NCBI GenBank assembly: GCA_937951345.1
Contig: CALFCF010000036.1
Location: 62,001 to 126,000, forward strand
DNA: 64,000 bases
Source: an uncultured Granulosicoccaceae bacterium
GTDB taxonomy: Bacteria > Pseudomonadota > Gammaproteobacteria > Granulosicoccales > Granulosicoccaceae
Reading direction: 5' to 3'
The notes under the pieces are model-generated. The model did no database searches. It had not been told where the DNA came from and saw only the letters and a list, made by a program, of their open reading frames with translations. The position numbers and the translations under genes are program-made. This document shows positions 8,973 to 18,980 of this stretch, in pieces. The stretch's first letter is position 1; every line of letters begins with the position of its first letter.

Positions 8973-9895
8973 AATTTCTCCATCACTATAAGATTGTAAA
9001 AATCACTGGCTGATTCAGCGAATCTAATACCTTGCTAAACAACCAAATAAATACTTGATCCGGTATTCCTCTGAATCAAGCGGCACTGAAAATTTTGCCC
9101 AATAGTCGTCAGAAGACTTCGGGATGCGTTTTAAGTTCAGTACATGAATGTCCAGTATATGAAATTTCAGTGCATGTATTGCAGCTGAGGAAAACACGTT
9201 CGGGCCGCATGCTTACTCATTGAATTTCAGAGTTTGCCCGCTAAATTACGCAATTTATCATGTGATGGATGATGATCAATACGTCGTCTTTTGTCCTCAT
9301 TGATACCGTTATGTTTTATTTAACGAGTCATACGAATTGGTGCCCGACACTTGATCCGTTAAAGGGTGTTCTGAAGTAATCTGATACAGCAACCGGCCGG
9401 GCAAATCGTGGCTGGGTCTATTGATCTTGGTTTGCAGCCACACCCTGCTGGCGTCGTTGGCGCTTGATGTGGTGATACGGTCCATGGGCACCGTAAGCAG
9501 CGACAAACAGCAAAGTGACTGCATAGACTGTTGCATTTACTCTATTAATACATTGATTTAACTGGAAAGGGCGAGTTTGCGCTCAGGCAGCCGCTTGAGT
9601 TGATCAGATTTCAGGTAAAGACTGGCATTCTGTAGAGGGATTCCATCGCCGTCGCAAACGCGGTGCAACAGTCTATGCACCCACTTTGGAGACATAGAGG
9701 CAATCGAGAAATGCCACGGGTATCACGTTTGTCTGTGAAATCGGTGATGCGTCTCACGCTTTCAAGTCTGATGCGAAACCAGGATGGGGTGGTTTTGCTG
9801 CACGAAGCTTGTTTTAAGCATTTTTGTGCAGGTCGTGATTAAAACTGCCGATAGGAAATGTGTCCCGACAATAATAATAATAAGTGGATACCTAA
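8973..9895. other. 923 bp region without a convincing gene
   Basis: This AT-richer spacer separates the carbonic anhydrase gene (minus) from the secretion ATPase gene (plus) and should hold both promoters. A CTTGAT...ATCAAG inverted repeat lies at 9054-9080, 80-110 bp before the carbonic anhydrase start. The stretch 9130-9178 contains diverged copies of a CAGTA/GTGCATGAA-like unit. Two short minus-strand frames (9558-9695, 45 aa, starting MSPKWVHRLLHR; and 9309-9536, 75 aa) are open but resemble nothing I know. An AAT trinucleotide run (9869-9883) precedes the ATPase start. Confidence 0.5.
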
Positions 9896-11695
9896 GTGCT
9901 GACAGATAATCCCGGCCGGTTTGCAGATGAGTCAACCGGTAAGCTCAAACTTGAATACGTGCTCGACGGACTGCTTTCTGATGGTCTGGTAGAGCAGGTT
10001 AACGCCGATCTGCTGATGTCGCTATCAGCGGGCAAATCTACTTCAAAAAGCGCTCTACAGCGCATAGCCGAGAGTGGCTGGGTAACCGCCAAGGCACCGG
10101 AGCGAGCAATCGATCTGGATTTTCTGTCCCGTTGGCTTGCCGAAAAGATCGATAAAGAATGGTTGCATATCGATCCGCTAAACATTGACGTACCGGAAGT
10201 CACATCTGTTACATCGCTCGCCTACTCACAGCGTTTCAATATTATTTGTGTTGAAGTCGGCCCCGACTTCGTTGTGTTCGGCACAGCTGAGCCATTTTTT
10301 GACGAATGGCAGCGTGAGATGGAGCAGATGCTCAAGAAAGAGATTCGGCTGGTCATTTGTAACCCGGCTGATATAGAGCGTTATCTGGCTGAGTTCTATT
10401 CGCTTTCCAAATCCGTTCTGGGTGCGAAGAAAGACAAAGCTGTGCAGGGACAGGGCAGCGCTGTTCAGAATCTTGAACAGATGATGGAACTGGGTCGTAA
10501 TGGCAAACTCGATGCCAATGACTCTCACGTGGTATCGATTGTTGACTGGTTATTGCAATACGCTTATGAGCAGCGTGCCAGTGATATTCATCTCGAGCCC
10601 AGGCGCACTGATGGCATTGTTCGTTTTCGTATTGATGGTGTTATGCAGCAGGTCTACGAAATGCCGGCAGCTGTAATGACGGCTGTCACCAGTCGATTGA
10701 AAATTGTTGGTCGCATGGATGTTGCCGAGAAGCGCCGTCCGCAGGATGGTCGTTTAAAAACGCGTAATGCTGAGGGCAAAGAAGTCGAACTGCGTATGTC
10801 TACTATGCCAATCGCCTTTGGTGAGAAGATGGTTATGCGTATCTTTAATCCTGATGTGCTGGTTAAAGATCAAAAAGCACTTGGCTTTGACCAGCGGGAG
10901 GCTGATATCTGGAACGGCATGATTCGCCAGCCGAACGGTATCATTCTGGTAACCGGCCCAACCGGATCCGGTAAAACAACCACGTTGTACAGTTCATTGC
11001 AGATGCTTGCTACCCCGGATGTCAACGTTTGTACGATCGAGGACCCTATTGAGCTGGTGGTGCCGGCTTTCAATCAGATGCAGGTTCAGCACAACATCGA
11101 TCTTGATTTCGCATCGGGCGTACGCACGTTGCTCAGGCAGGATCCGGACATCATTATGATTGGTGAGATTCGTGATACTGAAACTGCGCAGATGGCTGTG
11201 CAGGCTGCATTAACTGGTCATCTGGTGTTGTCGACATTGCATACCAACGACGCGCCTTCAGCGGTAAGTCGTCTGCTGGAGTTGGGTATTCCTTATTATC
11301 TTATTCGCTCTACGCTGATTGGTGTAATTGCGCAGCGCCTGATCCGAACATTTTGCCCTCAATGCTCAGTCGACGCTGATATCGATCAGGAAAGATGGTC
11401 TGATCTGATAAAGCCCTGGAAATCTGAAGCACCCGGAAAAATTAAGGAGGCTGTTGGATGCCTGCATTGCCGCGACTCCGGATTCTACGGCCGCGCGGGT
11501 ATCTATGAGTTATTACAGGCAACGCCGGCGTTCAAGCAGAAAATTGTTGCCAATGCTGACGTCGAAGAACTGAAAAAGCAGGCCTATCTCGACGGTATGC
11601 GACCACTGCGGGTGAGTGGATTAAAAAAGGTTGCCCAGGGTTTGACAGATTTCGAAGAAATACTGAAAGTATCTCCTTCCCCACTAGCTGACTGA
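9896..11695 (+). CDS. GspE/PilB-family assembly ATPase (orphan)
   Basis: This 599-residue protein belongs to the type II secretion/type IV pilus hexameric ATPases. It has an N-terminal GspE-N/MshEN-like region (to about 190), then SDIHLEP, a Walker A GPTGSGKTT near residue 353, the Asp box, a Walker B-like DPDIIMIGEIRD near 416, the His box (LVLSTLHTND) and a CxxC...CxxC zinc knuckle (FCPQC, CLHC). All catalytic parts are intact. No pilin, GspF/PilC or secretin gene is nearby, so its partner system is not in the window; MshE-like or PilB-like roles are possible. The start is GTG 9896; the GTG at 9883 hits a stop after three codons. A strong terminator follows. Confidence 0.92.
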   Translation: MLTDNPGRFADESTGKLKLEYVLDGLLSDGLVEQVNADLLMSLSAGKSTSKSALQRIAESGWVTAKAPERAIDLDFLSRWLAEKIDKEWLHIDPLNIDVPEVTSVTSLAYSQRFNIICVEVGPDFVVFGTAEPFFDEWQREMEQMLKKEIRLVICNPADIERYLAEFYSLSKSVLGAKKDKAVQGQGSAVQNLEQMMELGRNGKLDANDSHVVSIVDWLLQYAYEQRASDIHLEPRRTDGIVRFRIDGVMQQVYEMPAAVMTAVTSRLKIVGRMDVAEKRRPQDGRLKTRNAEGKEVELRMSTMPIAFGEKMVMRIFNPDVLVKDQKALGFDQREADIWNGMIRQPNGIILVTGPTGSGKTTTLYSSLQMLATPDVNVCTIEDPIELVVPAFNQMQVQHNIDLDFASGVRTLLRQDPDIIMIGEIRDTETAQMAVQAALTGHLVLSTLHTNDAPSAVSRLLELGIPYYLIRSTLIGVIAQRLIRTFCPQCSVDADIDQERWSDLIKPWKSEAPGKIKEAVGCLHCRDSGFYGRAGIYELLQATPAFKQKIVANADVEELKKQAYLDGMRPLRVSGLKKVAQGLTDFEEILKVSPSPLAD

Positions 11696-11724
11696 TTAAC
11701 AGCTGATCGACAAGCTGATTAGTC

Positions 11725-11760
11725 TGAAAAACGCCGATTTACGATCGGCGTTTTTCTTTT
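11725..11760 (+). terminator. Rho-independent terminator after the GspE-like gene
   Basis: AAAAACGCCGAT and ATCGGCGTTTTT form a long stem with a TTAC-type loop and continue into TTTTTCTTTT. It lies about 30 bp after the stop codon. Confidence 0.9.
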
Positions 11761-12025
11761 GTTCAGGACCATTTGTTTCGGTTCTTAACCTCGCATCAGC
11801 TGCTTCACGCACCCTGACTGCTATATTCCTAAGAACAAGGATTCTCATCTGGTTATACCTGGCTGAGCGGCAGTCTCTGCTTTGTTTGCCTGTATTGCCT
11901 GTATTGCCTTATTAGGCAGGGGCTTAGCTTGTCCAATATTTTGTGAAGTTTGATCCGGCCGGACTGAATCTTGCGAAATATATGCAGGATACCCGGCTAC
12001 CAACCACTCAATCTGTTACCTGATC
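11761..12025. other. Intergenic leader of the patatin gene
   Basis: I see no gene here. The segment holds a short tandem (TGTATTGCC twice, 11890-11910) and a GCCTTATTAGGC palindrome directly after it. No promoter is convincing. Confidence 0.4.
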
Positions 12026-14281
12026 GTGAACGTCCAACTTCAGTTTATGTTGTTGTTCAGAGCCTGCTTGCTGGTCATTCTGACAGTTGTTGCGTCGACT
12101 GTTATAACACCCGAGGCACTGGCTCAGACGGACAGCGAGCGTAAAAAAATCGGCCTGGTTTTAAGTGGTGGCGGTGCGCGCGGTGCGGCTCACGTAGGCG
12201 TCATAAAATTGCTTGAGGAGCTGGAAATACCCGTTGACTATATCGTCGGTACCAGTTTGGGCTCTGTTGTCGGTGCGCTTTACTCGTTGGGTAAATCGCC
12301 GATTGAATTGGAATCGACACTCGCGACACTGGATTGGAACCGGGGGTTTATTGATGATCTACCCCGCACCAGTCTGCCCATGCGTCGTAAGGATGAGGAA
12401 GATCAATTTCTGATTAATTTTGAACTGGGTGTTAGCGGTAGGTCACTGACGTTGCCAGTCGGTGTGATCCAGGGTCACAGTCTGCATCTCCTGCTTAAAA
12501 ATCTGATCGGTGGTGCTGCCCTTGAGCGCGACTTTAATCGTTTTCCTATTCCCTTTCGCGCTGTAACAACAGATATTGAAACTGCGGAAACGGTAGTGCT
12601 GGACTCTGGTGATCTCGCCAAAGCGCTACAGGCCAGCATGGCGATACCCGCCATATTTGCACCGGTGGAAATTGGTGGGAGATTATTGGTAGACGGTGGT
12701 GTATCCAACAATCTGGCGATAGACGTTGTTCGGGAGATGGGAGCGGATATCGTTATTGCTGTAGATATCAGTACACCACTTTCGGAGCGTAATCAGCTCA
12801 ATTCCATTATTCGTATCGTTGATCAACTCACTAATTTACTTACGCGTGGAAATGTTGAGCAGCAGATACAAACCCTGAAAGGTGCGGATATCTATATACA
12901 ACCGGACTTGGGCTCTTTTACATCCGCTGATTTTGGTTTTGTTACCGATATTTCCAGGCTTGGAGAAAAAGCAGCCCGAGCACAGGCAACTGAGCTTGCG
13001 TCCCTGTCCGTATCAAGTGCAGCATATACCCGTTATAAGCAAGAGCTAAATAGAAATCGACCGGGTGGATTGCCTAATCGCATCGGTGATATTTCGTTTA
13101 CTAATAATTCATCTCTTGATACGAAACGTCTGATGCAACGTTCGTCGCTAAAAGAGAATACGACGTTTCTAACGACTGAATTACACGATGCGATTGATCT
13201 CATCTACTCAACTGATGTTTTCGAGCACGTTGACTATGAATTACAACCCAGTCCTGATACACCAGCGACCGCAGATCTTTTTATCAATGCGAAGCGAAAG
13301 TCCTGGGGTACGGATACCATCAAGTTTGGTTTTCAATTGGAAGATAATTTCGAAGGGGACAATAATTTTAATCTGTCAGCGGGCTATACACGTCGAACGT
13401 TAAATCGGTTTGGCGGGGATTTGCGTGTGATAGGGCAGCTTGGTGAATTGCCGCGTGTGTTGGTTGAATACTTTCAACCGTTTGATACACGAAGCAACTT
13501 TTTTACATTGATGCAGTTGGATCATCAGCAGTTTTCTCGTGGCACGTTTAGTGAGAATGTGCAAACTGAATCGTTTCGTCTGCGACGGAATCAGCTGGGG
13601 GTCTTCGCTGGTTGGCAGGATCGTGACAGAATCGATTTCAGGTTAGGTGTTGTTACCGGTAGTGGGCTGATACGGCGAATAATTGGAGATGACACTGTTT
13701 CCGTAAACGATGCTTTCAGAGAGGGTTCATTGCAGATTAGTGCCCGATACGATTCACTCAATAGCATTACATTTCCATCGGGTGGTCAACGGCTATCCTT
13801 TTTTTACGAGCAGGCATTTGATGCGCTGAATGCAGATACCGAATTTGAGGCGCTTTCGCTTAATGCAGCCATCGCGCGCAAAAGCGGTAGAAACCGCTGG
13901 CTGCTTTCGGGGCAGCTCAGCAGTAGTCTTAAAGGTACTGTCCCTCCGCAGAGTCGCTTTGAACGTGGAAGCATATTGTCCACAGCGGGGTTACGAGGAA
14001 ACACAGAAGTGGGCGAGCGCGCTGGACGACTTGGATTGCTTGGTTACAGGCCTTTGACTGCAGAGCGGGTAGAAGCACTTGAATATCCGTTCTTTATTGG
14101 AGCTTCCATTGAAGCCAGTCAGGTTGTTCAGGAGGACGAGCAATTCAGTGTCGATGAATTTCAATTCGGTGGTAGCCTGTTCGCTGCAGCAGATACACCG
14201 GTTGGTCCGCTGTTTCTTGGTTTGGGTTGGGTGCAGGGCGAGGCGGTATCGGCATTGTTATCATTAGGGCTGACATTTTAA
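12026..14281 (+). CDS. Patatin-like phospholipase with POTRA and beta-barrel (PlpD-like, type Vd)
   Basis: The 751-residue protein has a signal peptide (hydrophobic to about residue 34, ending ALAQ), then a patatin domain: oxyanion GGGARG (48-53), nucleophile Ser77 in GTSLG, and the catalytic Asp in VDGG (about 223). A POTRA-like part (about 345-405) and a C-terminal Omp85/surface-antigen barrel with many alternating strands follow, ending in LGLTF with a terminal Phe as in outer membrane barrels. This architecture is that of PlpD, a lipolytic type Vd autotransporter. The enzyme should hydrolyse phospholipid acyl esters at or beyond the outer membrane. The GTG start is chosen because it precedes the signal peptide. 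A MITE-like repeat begins 5 bp after the stop. Confidence 0.92.
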   Translation: MNVQLQFMLLFRACLLVILTVVASTVITPEALAQTDSERKKIGLVLSGGGARGAAHVGVIKLLEELEIPVDYIVGTSLGSVVGALYSLGKSPIELESTLATLDWNRGFIDDLPRTSLPMRRKDEEDQFLINFELGVSGRSLTLPVGVIQGHSLHLLLKNLIGGAALERDFNRFPIPFRAVTTDIETAETVVLDSGDLAKALQASMAIPAIFAPVEIGGRLLVDGGVSNNLAIDVVREMGADIVIAVDISTPLSERNQLNSIIRIVDQLTNLLTRGNVEQQIQTLKGADIYIQPDLGSFTSADFGFVTDISRLGEKAARAQATELASLSVSSAAYTRYKQELNRNRPGGLPNRIGDISFTNNSSLDTKRLMQRSSLKENTTFLTTELHDAIDLIYSTDVFEHVDYELQPSPDTPATADLFINAKRKSWGTDTIKFGFQLEDNFEGDNNFNLSAGYTRRTLNRFGGDLRVIGQLGELPRVLVEYFQPFDTRSNFFTLMQLDHQQFSRGTFSENVQTESFRLRRNQLGVFAGWQDRDRIDFRLGVVTGSGLIRRIIGDDTVSVNDAFREGSLQISARYDSLNSITFPSGGQRLSFFYEQAFDALNADTEFEALSLNAAIARKSGRNRWLLSGQLSSSLKGTVPPQSRFERGSILSTAGLRGNTEVGERAGRLGLLGYRPLTAERVEALEYPFFIGASIEASQVVQEDEQFSVDEFQFGGSLFAAADTPVGPLFLGLGWVQGEAVSALLSLGLTF

Positions 14282-14285
14282 ACCT

Positions 14286-14442
14286 GGAAGCCATCTCAAA
14301 ATCGATCGGGGATGCTGAGTCCTGCGCGCTGATGCTTTGTTGTGTGCCGTTCTGTGCTGCTCATTAACTGCGCGTGTAAACTGCCTGCTCGAGCGTCAGA
14401 CACCTTGCCTACTCGCATAATCTCAATTTTGAGATAGCTTCT
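14286..14442 (+). repeat. MITE-like element, copy 2 (157 bp)
   Basis: Its ends GGAAGCCATCTCAAAATCGA and TCTCAATTTTGAGATAGCTTCT are near-perfect inverted repeats. It contains about 28 bp more than copy 4 in the middle, beginning CATTAACTGCGCG. It sits between convergent genes, 5 bp after the patatin stop codon. It has no coding capacity. Confidence 0.8.
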
Positions 14443-14552
14443 AATAAAAAAATGATGGTCTTGTAGACGAGCTTGTTATAGTTTGTTGGTTAAGTTCAGG
14501 GCGGAATTGAACCTGAGCATTAACAATACTAAAACTATTTCTACGTATCTCA

Positions 14553-14587
14553 ACCTGCTACCTGCTACCTGCTACCTGCTACCTGCA
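14553..14587 (+). repeat. Tandem repeat, 7 bp unit ACCTGCT, about 5 copies
   Basis: Four exact ACCTGCT units and a fifth ACCTGCA run in tandem. They lie between the MITE-like copy 2 and the proS stop, and were read directly. Confidence 0.95.
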
Positions 14588-14604
14588 ATGGGTTTTTCAG
14601 TTGG

Positions 14605-16320
14605 CTATAAACTGAGCGCCAGTCGTCCCTTGATGAATTCCAGAGCTTCGTTGCACCCAATCATCTGTGACGACTCATCGGTGCGTCCTTTGTATTCAAA
14701 TTTTTGATCTTTTAACCCTTTCTCGCTGACTACCAGTCGATGCGGTATTCCCAGTAATTCCATTTCTGCAAACATGACACCCGGGCGTGCCACTCTGTTG
14801 TCGAAGAGAACGTCGATGCCGGCGTCGAGCAAAGATTCATAGAGTTCAGTGGCAGCTTTCTCTACAAGCTCGCTCTTGTGCATGTGTATCGGTGCTATTA
14901 CCACTTCAAATGGCGCTAACGAAAGTGGCCAGATGATGCCATTGTCATCATGATTTTGTTCAATCGCCGCAGCCACTATTCGCGTTATTCCGATCCCGTA
15001 GCAACCCATGTGCATCGCATTGTTGCTGCCTTGTTCATCGAGAATGTTAGCCTGCATGGGTTCGCTGTAAGTGGTTCCAAGCTGAAAAATATGTCCGACT
15101 TCTATGCCGCGCTGAATCTGTAACGTTCCCTCGCCACCTGGATCCGGATCACCATCTACCACGTTTCGAATATCGGCTAGTTGCTCGGGTTCGGGCAGAT
15201 CGCGTCCCCAGTTAACACCAATGTAGTGGAACCCGTCCTCGTTCGCACCGGATGAAAAATCTGACAATGCGGCAGCCGCGTGGTCGACAATCGCAGGAAT
15301 TTTTAATTCAACCGGCCCAATCGAACCAGGCCCACAGCCGATTGCCTGACGAATAGATGCTTCATCAGCAAATTCCAATGGCGCTTGTACTCCATCGAGT
15401 TTTTCTGCTTTTATTGCGTTGAGTTCATGGTCACCACGCAGCACCAATGCAATCACCGGGTGCTTGTCGCTTTTGACTACTAGCGTCTTGACCCCTTCAC
15501 AGGTTTTCATGCCGAGAAGATCAGAAATTTCCTTCATTGTGTGAACATTGGGTGTGGCGACTTTCTCAAGCGCTTTGGCTGCTGCTTTACGTGTCTCGTT
15601 GCAGACTGCGGTGGCTTTTTCAACGTTAGCTGCATAAGTGCCAGTGGTTGAGAAAGCAATGGCATCTTCACCGCTGTCGGCCATAACCATAAATTCTCGT
15701 GATCTTGCACCACCGATACTGCCTGAGTCCGCCTCTACCGGTCGGTATTGCAGGCCAATACGGTCGAAAATCCTGCAGTAGGTGTTGTGCATGTGCTCAA
15801 ACATCTCGACCAGTGAGGCCTCATCGAGATGAAAAGAGTAAGCATCCTTCATGATAAATTCCCGCGCACGCATAACGCCGAATCGAGGTCTGATCTCATC
15901 ACGGAATTTGGTCTGGATCTGGTAGAAGTTAACCGGTAGCTGGCGATAGCTGCGTAGTTCTTTTCGAGCGATGTCAGTGATGACCTCTTCGTGGGTTGGT
16001 CCCACACAAAACGGTCGTTCGTGTCTGTCGGATAAGCGCAACAGCTCCGGTCCATACTTTTCCCAACGTCCTGATTCCTGCCACAGTTCCGCCGGTTGAA
16101 TAGCAGGCATCAGCAGCTCCACTGCGCCTGAACGATCCATTTCCTCCCGCACGATACGCTCAACTTTTCGTGCTACACGCAGCCCGACTGGCATCCAGTT
16201 GTATAAGCCGGAGGCAAGGCGCCGGATCAGGCCGGCTCGAAGCATCAGCTGATGACTGATGACTTCTGCGTCTGATGGGGTTTCCTTACTGGTCGATATG
16301 TGAAAGTTGGTTGCTCGCAT
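14605..16320 (-). CDS. proS: Prolyl-tRNA synthetase, bacterial type
   Basis: ProS charges tRNA-Pro. The protein (571 residues) is the bacterial form with an editing (INS) domain inserted between class II motifs 2 and 3. Motif 1 region: [22 protein letters not shown]; motif 2 around [26 protein letters not shown]; the INS domain spans about 230-390; motif 3 [13 protein letters not shown]; and the anticodon-binding domain is at the C-terminus ([11 protein letters not shown]...). Length and all motifs are normal. ATG at 16320 begins [10 protein letters not shown]. It stands alone, with a LysR gene divergent upstream. Confidence 0.97.
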   Translation of the reverse strand: MRATNFHISTSKETPSDAEVISHQLMLRAGLIRRLASGLYNWMPVGLRVARKVERIVREEMDRSGAVELLMPAIQPAELWQESGRWEKYGPELLRLSDRHERPFCVGPTHEEVITDIARKELRSYRQLPVNFYQIQTKFRDEIRPRFGVMRAREFIMKDAYSFHLDEASLVEMFEHMHNTYCRIFDRIGLQYRPVEADSGSIGGARSREFMVMADSGEDAIAFSTTGTYAANVEKATAVCNETRKAAAKALEKVATPNVHTMKEISDLLGMKTCEGVKTLVVKSDKHPVIALVLRGDHELNAIKAEKLDGVQAPLEFADEASIRQAIGCGPGSIGPVELKIPAIVDHAAAALSDFSSGANEDGFHYIGVNWGRDLPEPEQLADIRNVVDGDPDPGGEGTLQIQRGIEVGHIFQLGTTYSEPMQANILDEQGSNNAMHMGCYGIGITRIVAAAIEQNHDDNGIIWPLSLAPFEVVIAPIHMHKSELVEKAATELYESLLDAGIDVLFDNRVARPGVMFAEMELLGIPHRLVVSEKGLKDQKFEYKGRTDESSQMIGCNEALEFIKGRLALSL

Positions 16321-16578
16321 TCGATTAATTAATTAGTTTGTTGCACGTGTCCGTTGCGTAAGTTTGCCTTAACATAAAGAAAAAATGTAAGGTTTCCACT
16401 CAGGCTGGCTCCTGAAACATCGCCTGAGGCATCGAATCGGTGGAAAATCCCGTAAAAAAATACGTCGGTAAGCAGCCAGAACGAACAAGCAAACTTCCCG
16501 CGATACCATTCGATTGTGATTCACAGTACAGCGCATAATTACTTGAATTTTTCTTTAACTGTCCAAGGAGCATTCTGA

Positions 16579-17484
16579 ATGTCTGATCGCCGATTACAGG
16601 TGTTTCACACAGTTGCCGGAGTATTGAGCTTCACTAAAGCTGCTGAAATCTTGAATATGACGCAGCCAGCTGTAACATTTCAGGTGCGTCAGCTGGAAGA
16701 AGATTTCAACACCCGCCTTTTTGATCGATCGCATAACCGTATCAGCCTGACTCAGGCCGGAGAGTTAGTGCTTGGTTATGCGAACCAGATCGTCGAGTTA
16801 TACGGCGAGATGCACGAATCAGTAAAAGTCATGACCGGTAATAATAGCGGTTTGATTACGTTGGGTGCGAGTACGACGATTGCCGAATACATGCTGCCCG
16901 GACTTCTGGGTGATTTTCGTCGGAAGTTTCCGGAAATTATGGTGCGTCTCAGGGTAGCGAATACTGATGCAGTCGTGGCCTGGGTTGAAGACAATACGAT
17001 AGATTTAGGAGTGGTTGAAGGCGAAGTGAGCAACCAGTTGTTGCGAGTTGAAAATTGCCTGGTGGATGAACTCGTTGCGATTGTGGGCCCTGATCATGAG
17101 CTTGTTGGCAAAGCAGCTCTTTCACCTGATGAACTGCTCGACTATCCGTTTATTTGCAGGGAGGATGGTTCGGGAACGCGTAGCGTTATTGCTGATTACC
17201 TGAAACGTCAGGGTGTCGAGGAAAGCCAGTTGAATGTAGCCTTTGAGCTGGGAAGTACTGAAGCGATAAAGGGTGCTGTTGAGGCTGGTATGGGAATCTC
17301 GGTTGTCTCCGAGGCGACTCTGGCAAAGGAGCGCAGATTGGAAACGTTGACACCGATAGCCCTGAATCCGCCTATCCACCGACAGCTCTATTTCGTCAGG
17401 CAAAGACAGAAATTTCGCACGCATCTGATGGAGGAGCTTTACCAATTTTCGCGCCAATATTGCGACGCGCGCTCCCGCTCCTGA
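16579..17484 (+). CDS. LysR-type transcriptional regulator
   Basis: The 301-residue protein has an N-terminal winged helix-turn-helix (residues 1-60, FTKAAEILNMTQPAVTFQVR and LFDRSHNRISLTQAG) and a type 2 periplasmic-binding-like effector domain. Its recognition-helix region resembles the CysL/CbbR-like branch, but the ligand cannot be called. GGAG lies 8 bases before the ATG. Its neighbour in the opposite direction is proS, 258 bp away. It does not sit beside an obvious metabolic target: the next gene is perM. The 281 bp downstream gap holds the symmetrical ATTACCGGTAAC near 17687. Confidence 0.92.
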   Translation: MSDRRLQVFHTVAGVLSFTKAAEILNMTQPAVTFQVRQLEEDFNTRLFDRSHNRISLTQAGELVLGYANQIVELYGEMHESVKVMTGNNSGLITLGASTTIAEYMLPGLLGDFRRKFPEIMVRLRVANTDAVVAWVEDNTIDLGVVEGEVSNQLLRVENCLVDELVAIVGPDHELVGKAALSPDELLDYPFICREDGSGTRSVIADYLKRQGVEESQLNVAFELGSTEAIKGAVEAGMGISVVSEATLAKERRLETLTPIALNPPIHRQLYFVRQRQKFRTHLMEELYQFSRQYCDARSRS

Positions 17485-17765
17485 CACGGAATTGGCACTC
17501 GTCAACCTAGGCTTGAGGGTTTGTCAGTGTTTACCTGCGGTAGCTATCCATTGCAGACCCGGATTAAGATATTTAATGCAATCTGCGACGAGCCACCCGA
17601 TTGTATAAACGGGTCCAAACATTGCCGCATGTTAAGTGACAAAGCGGTCTCTCAATTACAAGTACAATGTGGGTTGAGATAAATGGTTATTACCGGTAAC
17701 CGTTACGCTCCGCAGACATAGATAAACCTAAAATCCGGATATCTTCCAACTAGTGCCCATCAATC

Positions 17766-18854
17766 ATGTTAGATGTAATTAAAGATTGGTACAGGCGAAA
17801 CTTCACCGATCCGCAGGCCGTAATTCTGGCACTACTGCTACTCGGTATGTTCGGCTTGATCTGGTTGCTGGGCGACGTCCTTGCGCCTGTTCTTGTTGCG
17901 CTGGTGCTGGCCTATCTGCTGGAAGGTGTTGTCGGTACTCTGGTTAAACTCGGTGTTAACCGGACGCTTGGTGCAGTATTCGTACTGGTTGTATTTCTTG
18001 CGCTTTCATTCATCGTGTTTTTTGTCCTGGTACCGATTCTGTCCAAACAGGTGACCGAGGTTGTGCGCGCATTGCCGGAAATGATCGCTGCTGGGCAAGA
18101 GCAAATGTTGCAGTTACCTGAGCTGTATCCGGACGTATTCACGCAAGAACAGATTGATACACTGATCGCAAATGTTCGCTCTGAGGTTGGTCAGGCGGGA
18201 CAGAAAATACTGTCGTTCTCCATTGCGCGGGTTAAAACGTTTATTACAATCGTAATATACGCAGTACTGGTTCCATTAATTGTTTTTTTCGTACTCAAGG
18301 ACAAGCAACAGCTACTCGATTGGGCGGGCAAGTTTATGCCGCGCCGCAGTGAGCTATCGGTAAGAGTATGGAAGGAAGTAGATCAAAAGATCGCCAATTA
18401 CATACGTGGCAAGTTCGTCGAAATATCCATCGTCTGGGTGGTAACTTATGTGATTTTCGAGCTGATGGGGCTGAATTTCGCGTTGTTGCTTAGTTTTATG
18501 GTTGGTCTGTCAGTACTCATACCGTACGTGGGTGCTCTGGTTGCCACTATTCCAATAGCGGTGATCGCTTATTTTCAATGGGGCTTATCGGCTAACTTCT
18601 GGTGGGTGCTTGTCATTTATCAGGTTATTCAGTTGCTTGACGGCAACGTACTGGTGCCGCTGTTGTTTTCCGAGATGGTCAATCTGCATCCGCTGGCAAT
18701 CATTGTGGCTGTCGTGTTTTTCGGCGGTATATGGGGTCTGTGGGGCGTATTTTTCGCGATACCACTGGCAACGCTGGTTCATGCAGTACTCAATGCCTGG
18801 CCGAAAGCCAAGAGTGACCTGGAGCTCCAAGAGACCGCTACTGAGGGTAGTTAA
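17766..18854 (+). CDS. perM: AI-2E family transporter, PerM-like
   Basis: This 362-residue polytopic membrane protein has about eight hydrophobic segments: a pair at residues 18-65, one near 68-90, a long soluble stretch, then a cluster from about 155 to 350 ending with the PLATLVHAVLNAW segment. This is the AI-2E transporter (PerM/YhhQ-like, formerly UPF0118) pattern. The substrate is unknown; AI-2 export applies to one member only. The N-terminus (DVIKDWYRRNFTDPQAV) matches PerM-type proteins. It precedes bamC by about 115 bp on the same strand, with a GTGAC/GTCAC hairpin-like stretch between them. Confidence 0.9.
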   Translation: MLDVIKDWYRRNFTDPQAVILALLLLGMFGLIWLLGDVLAPVLVALVLAYLLEGVVGTLVKLGVNRTLGAVFVLVVFLALSFIVFFVLVPILSKQVTEVVRALPEMIAAGQEQMLQLPELYPDVFTQEQIDTLIANVRSEVGQAGQKILSFSIARVKTFITIVIYAVLVPLIVFFVLKDKQQLLDWAGKFMPRRSELSVRVWKEVDQKIANYIRGKFVEISIVWVVTYVIFELMGLNFALLLSFMVGLSVLIPYVGALVATIPIAVIAYFQWGLSANFWWVLVIYQVIQLLDGNVLVPLLFSEMVNLHPLAIIVAVVFFGGIWGLWGVFFAIPLATLVHAVLNAWPKAKSDLELQETATEGS

Positions 18855-18980
18855 TGTCCGGTCTGTCAGCCGGTGACGCCGGTCACGTTGCCGGAATACA
18901 GTAGTATTGGTTTTATGGGTTGCCGGTAATGCTCGCAACGTTCAACATTGTGCTAAAAGCAGACTAAAATGTTTAGCACG

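Noticed and set aside
9309-9695. Two short minus-strand frames (75 and 45 aa) in the 923 bp gap
   Set aside because: They have no recognisable family, no ribosome site and no link to a neighbour, so I did not list them as genes.
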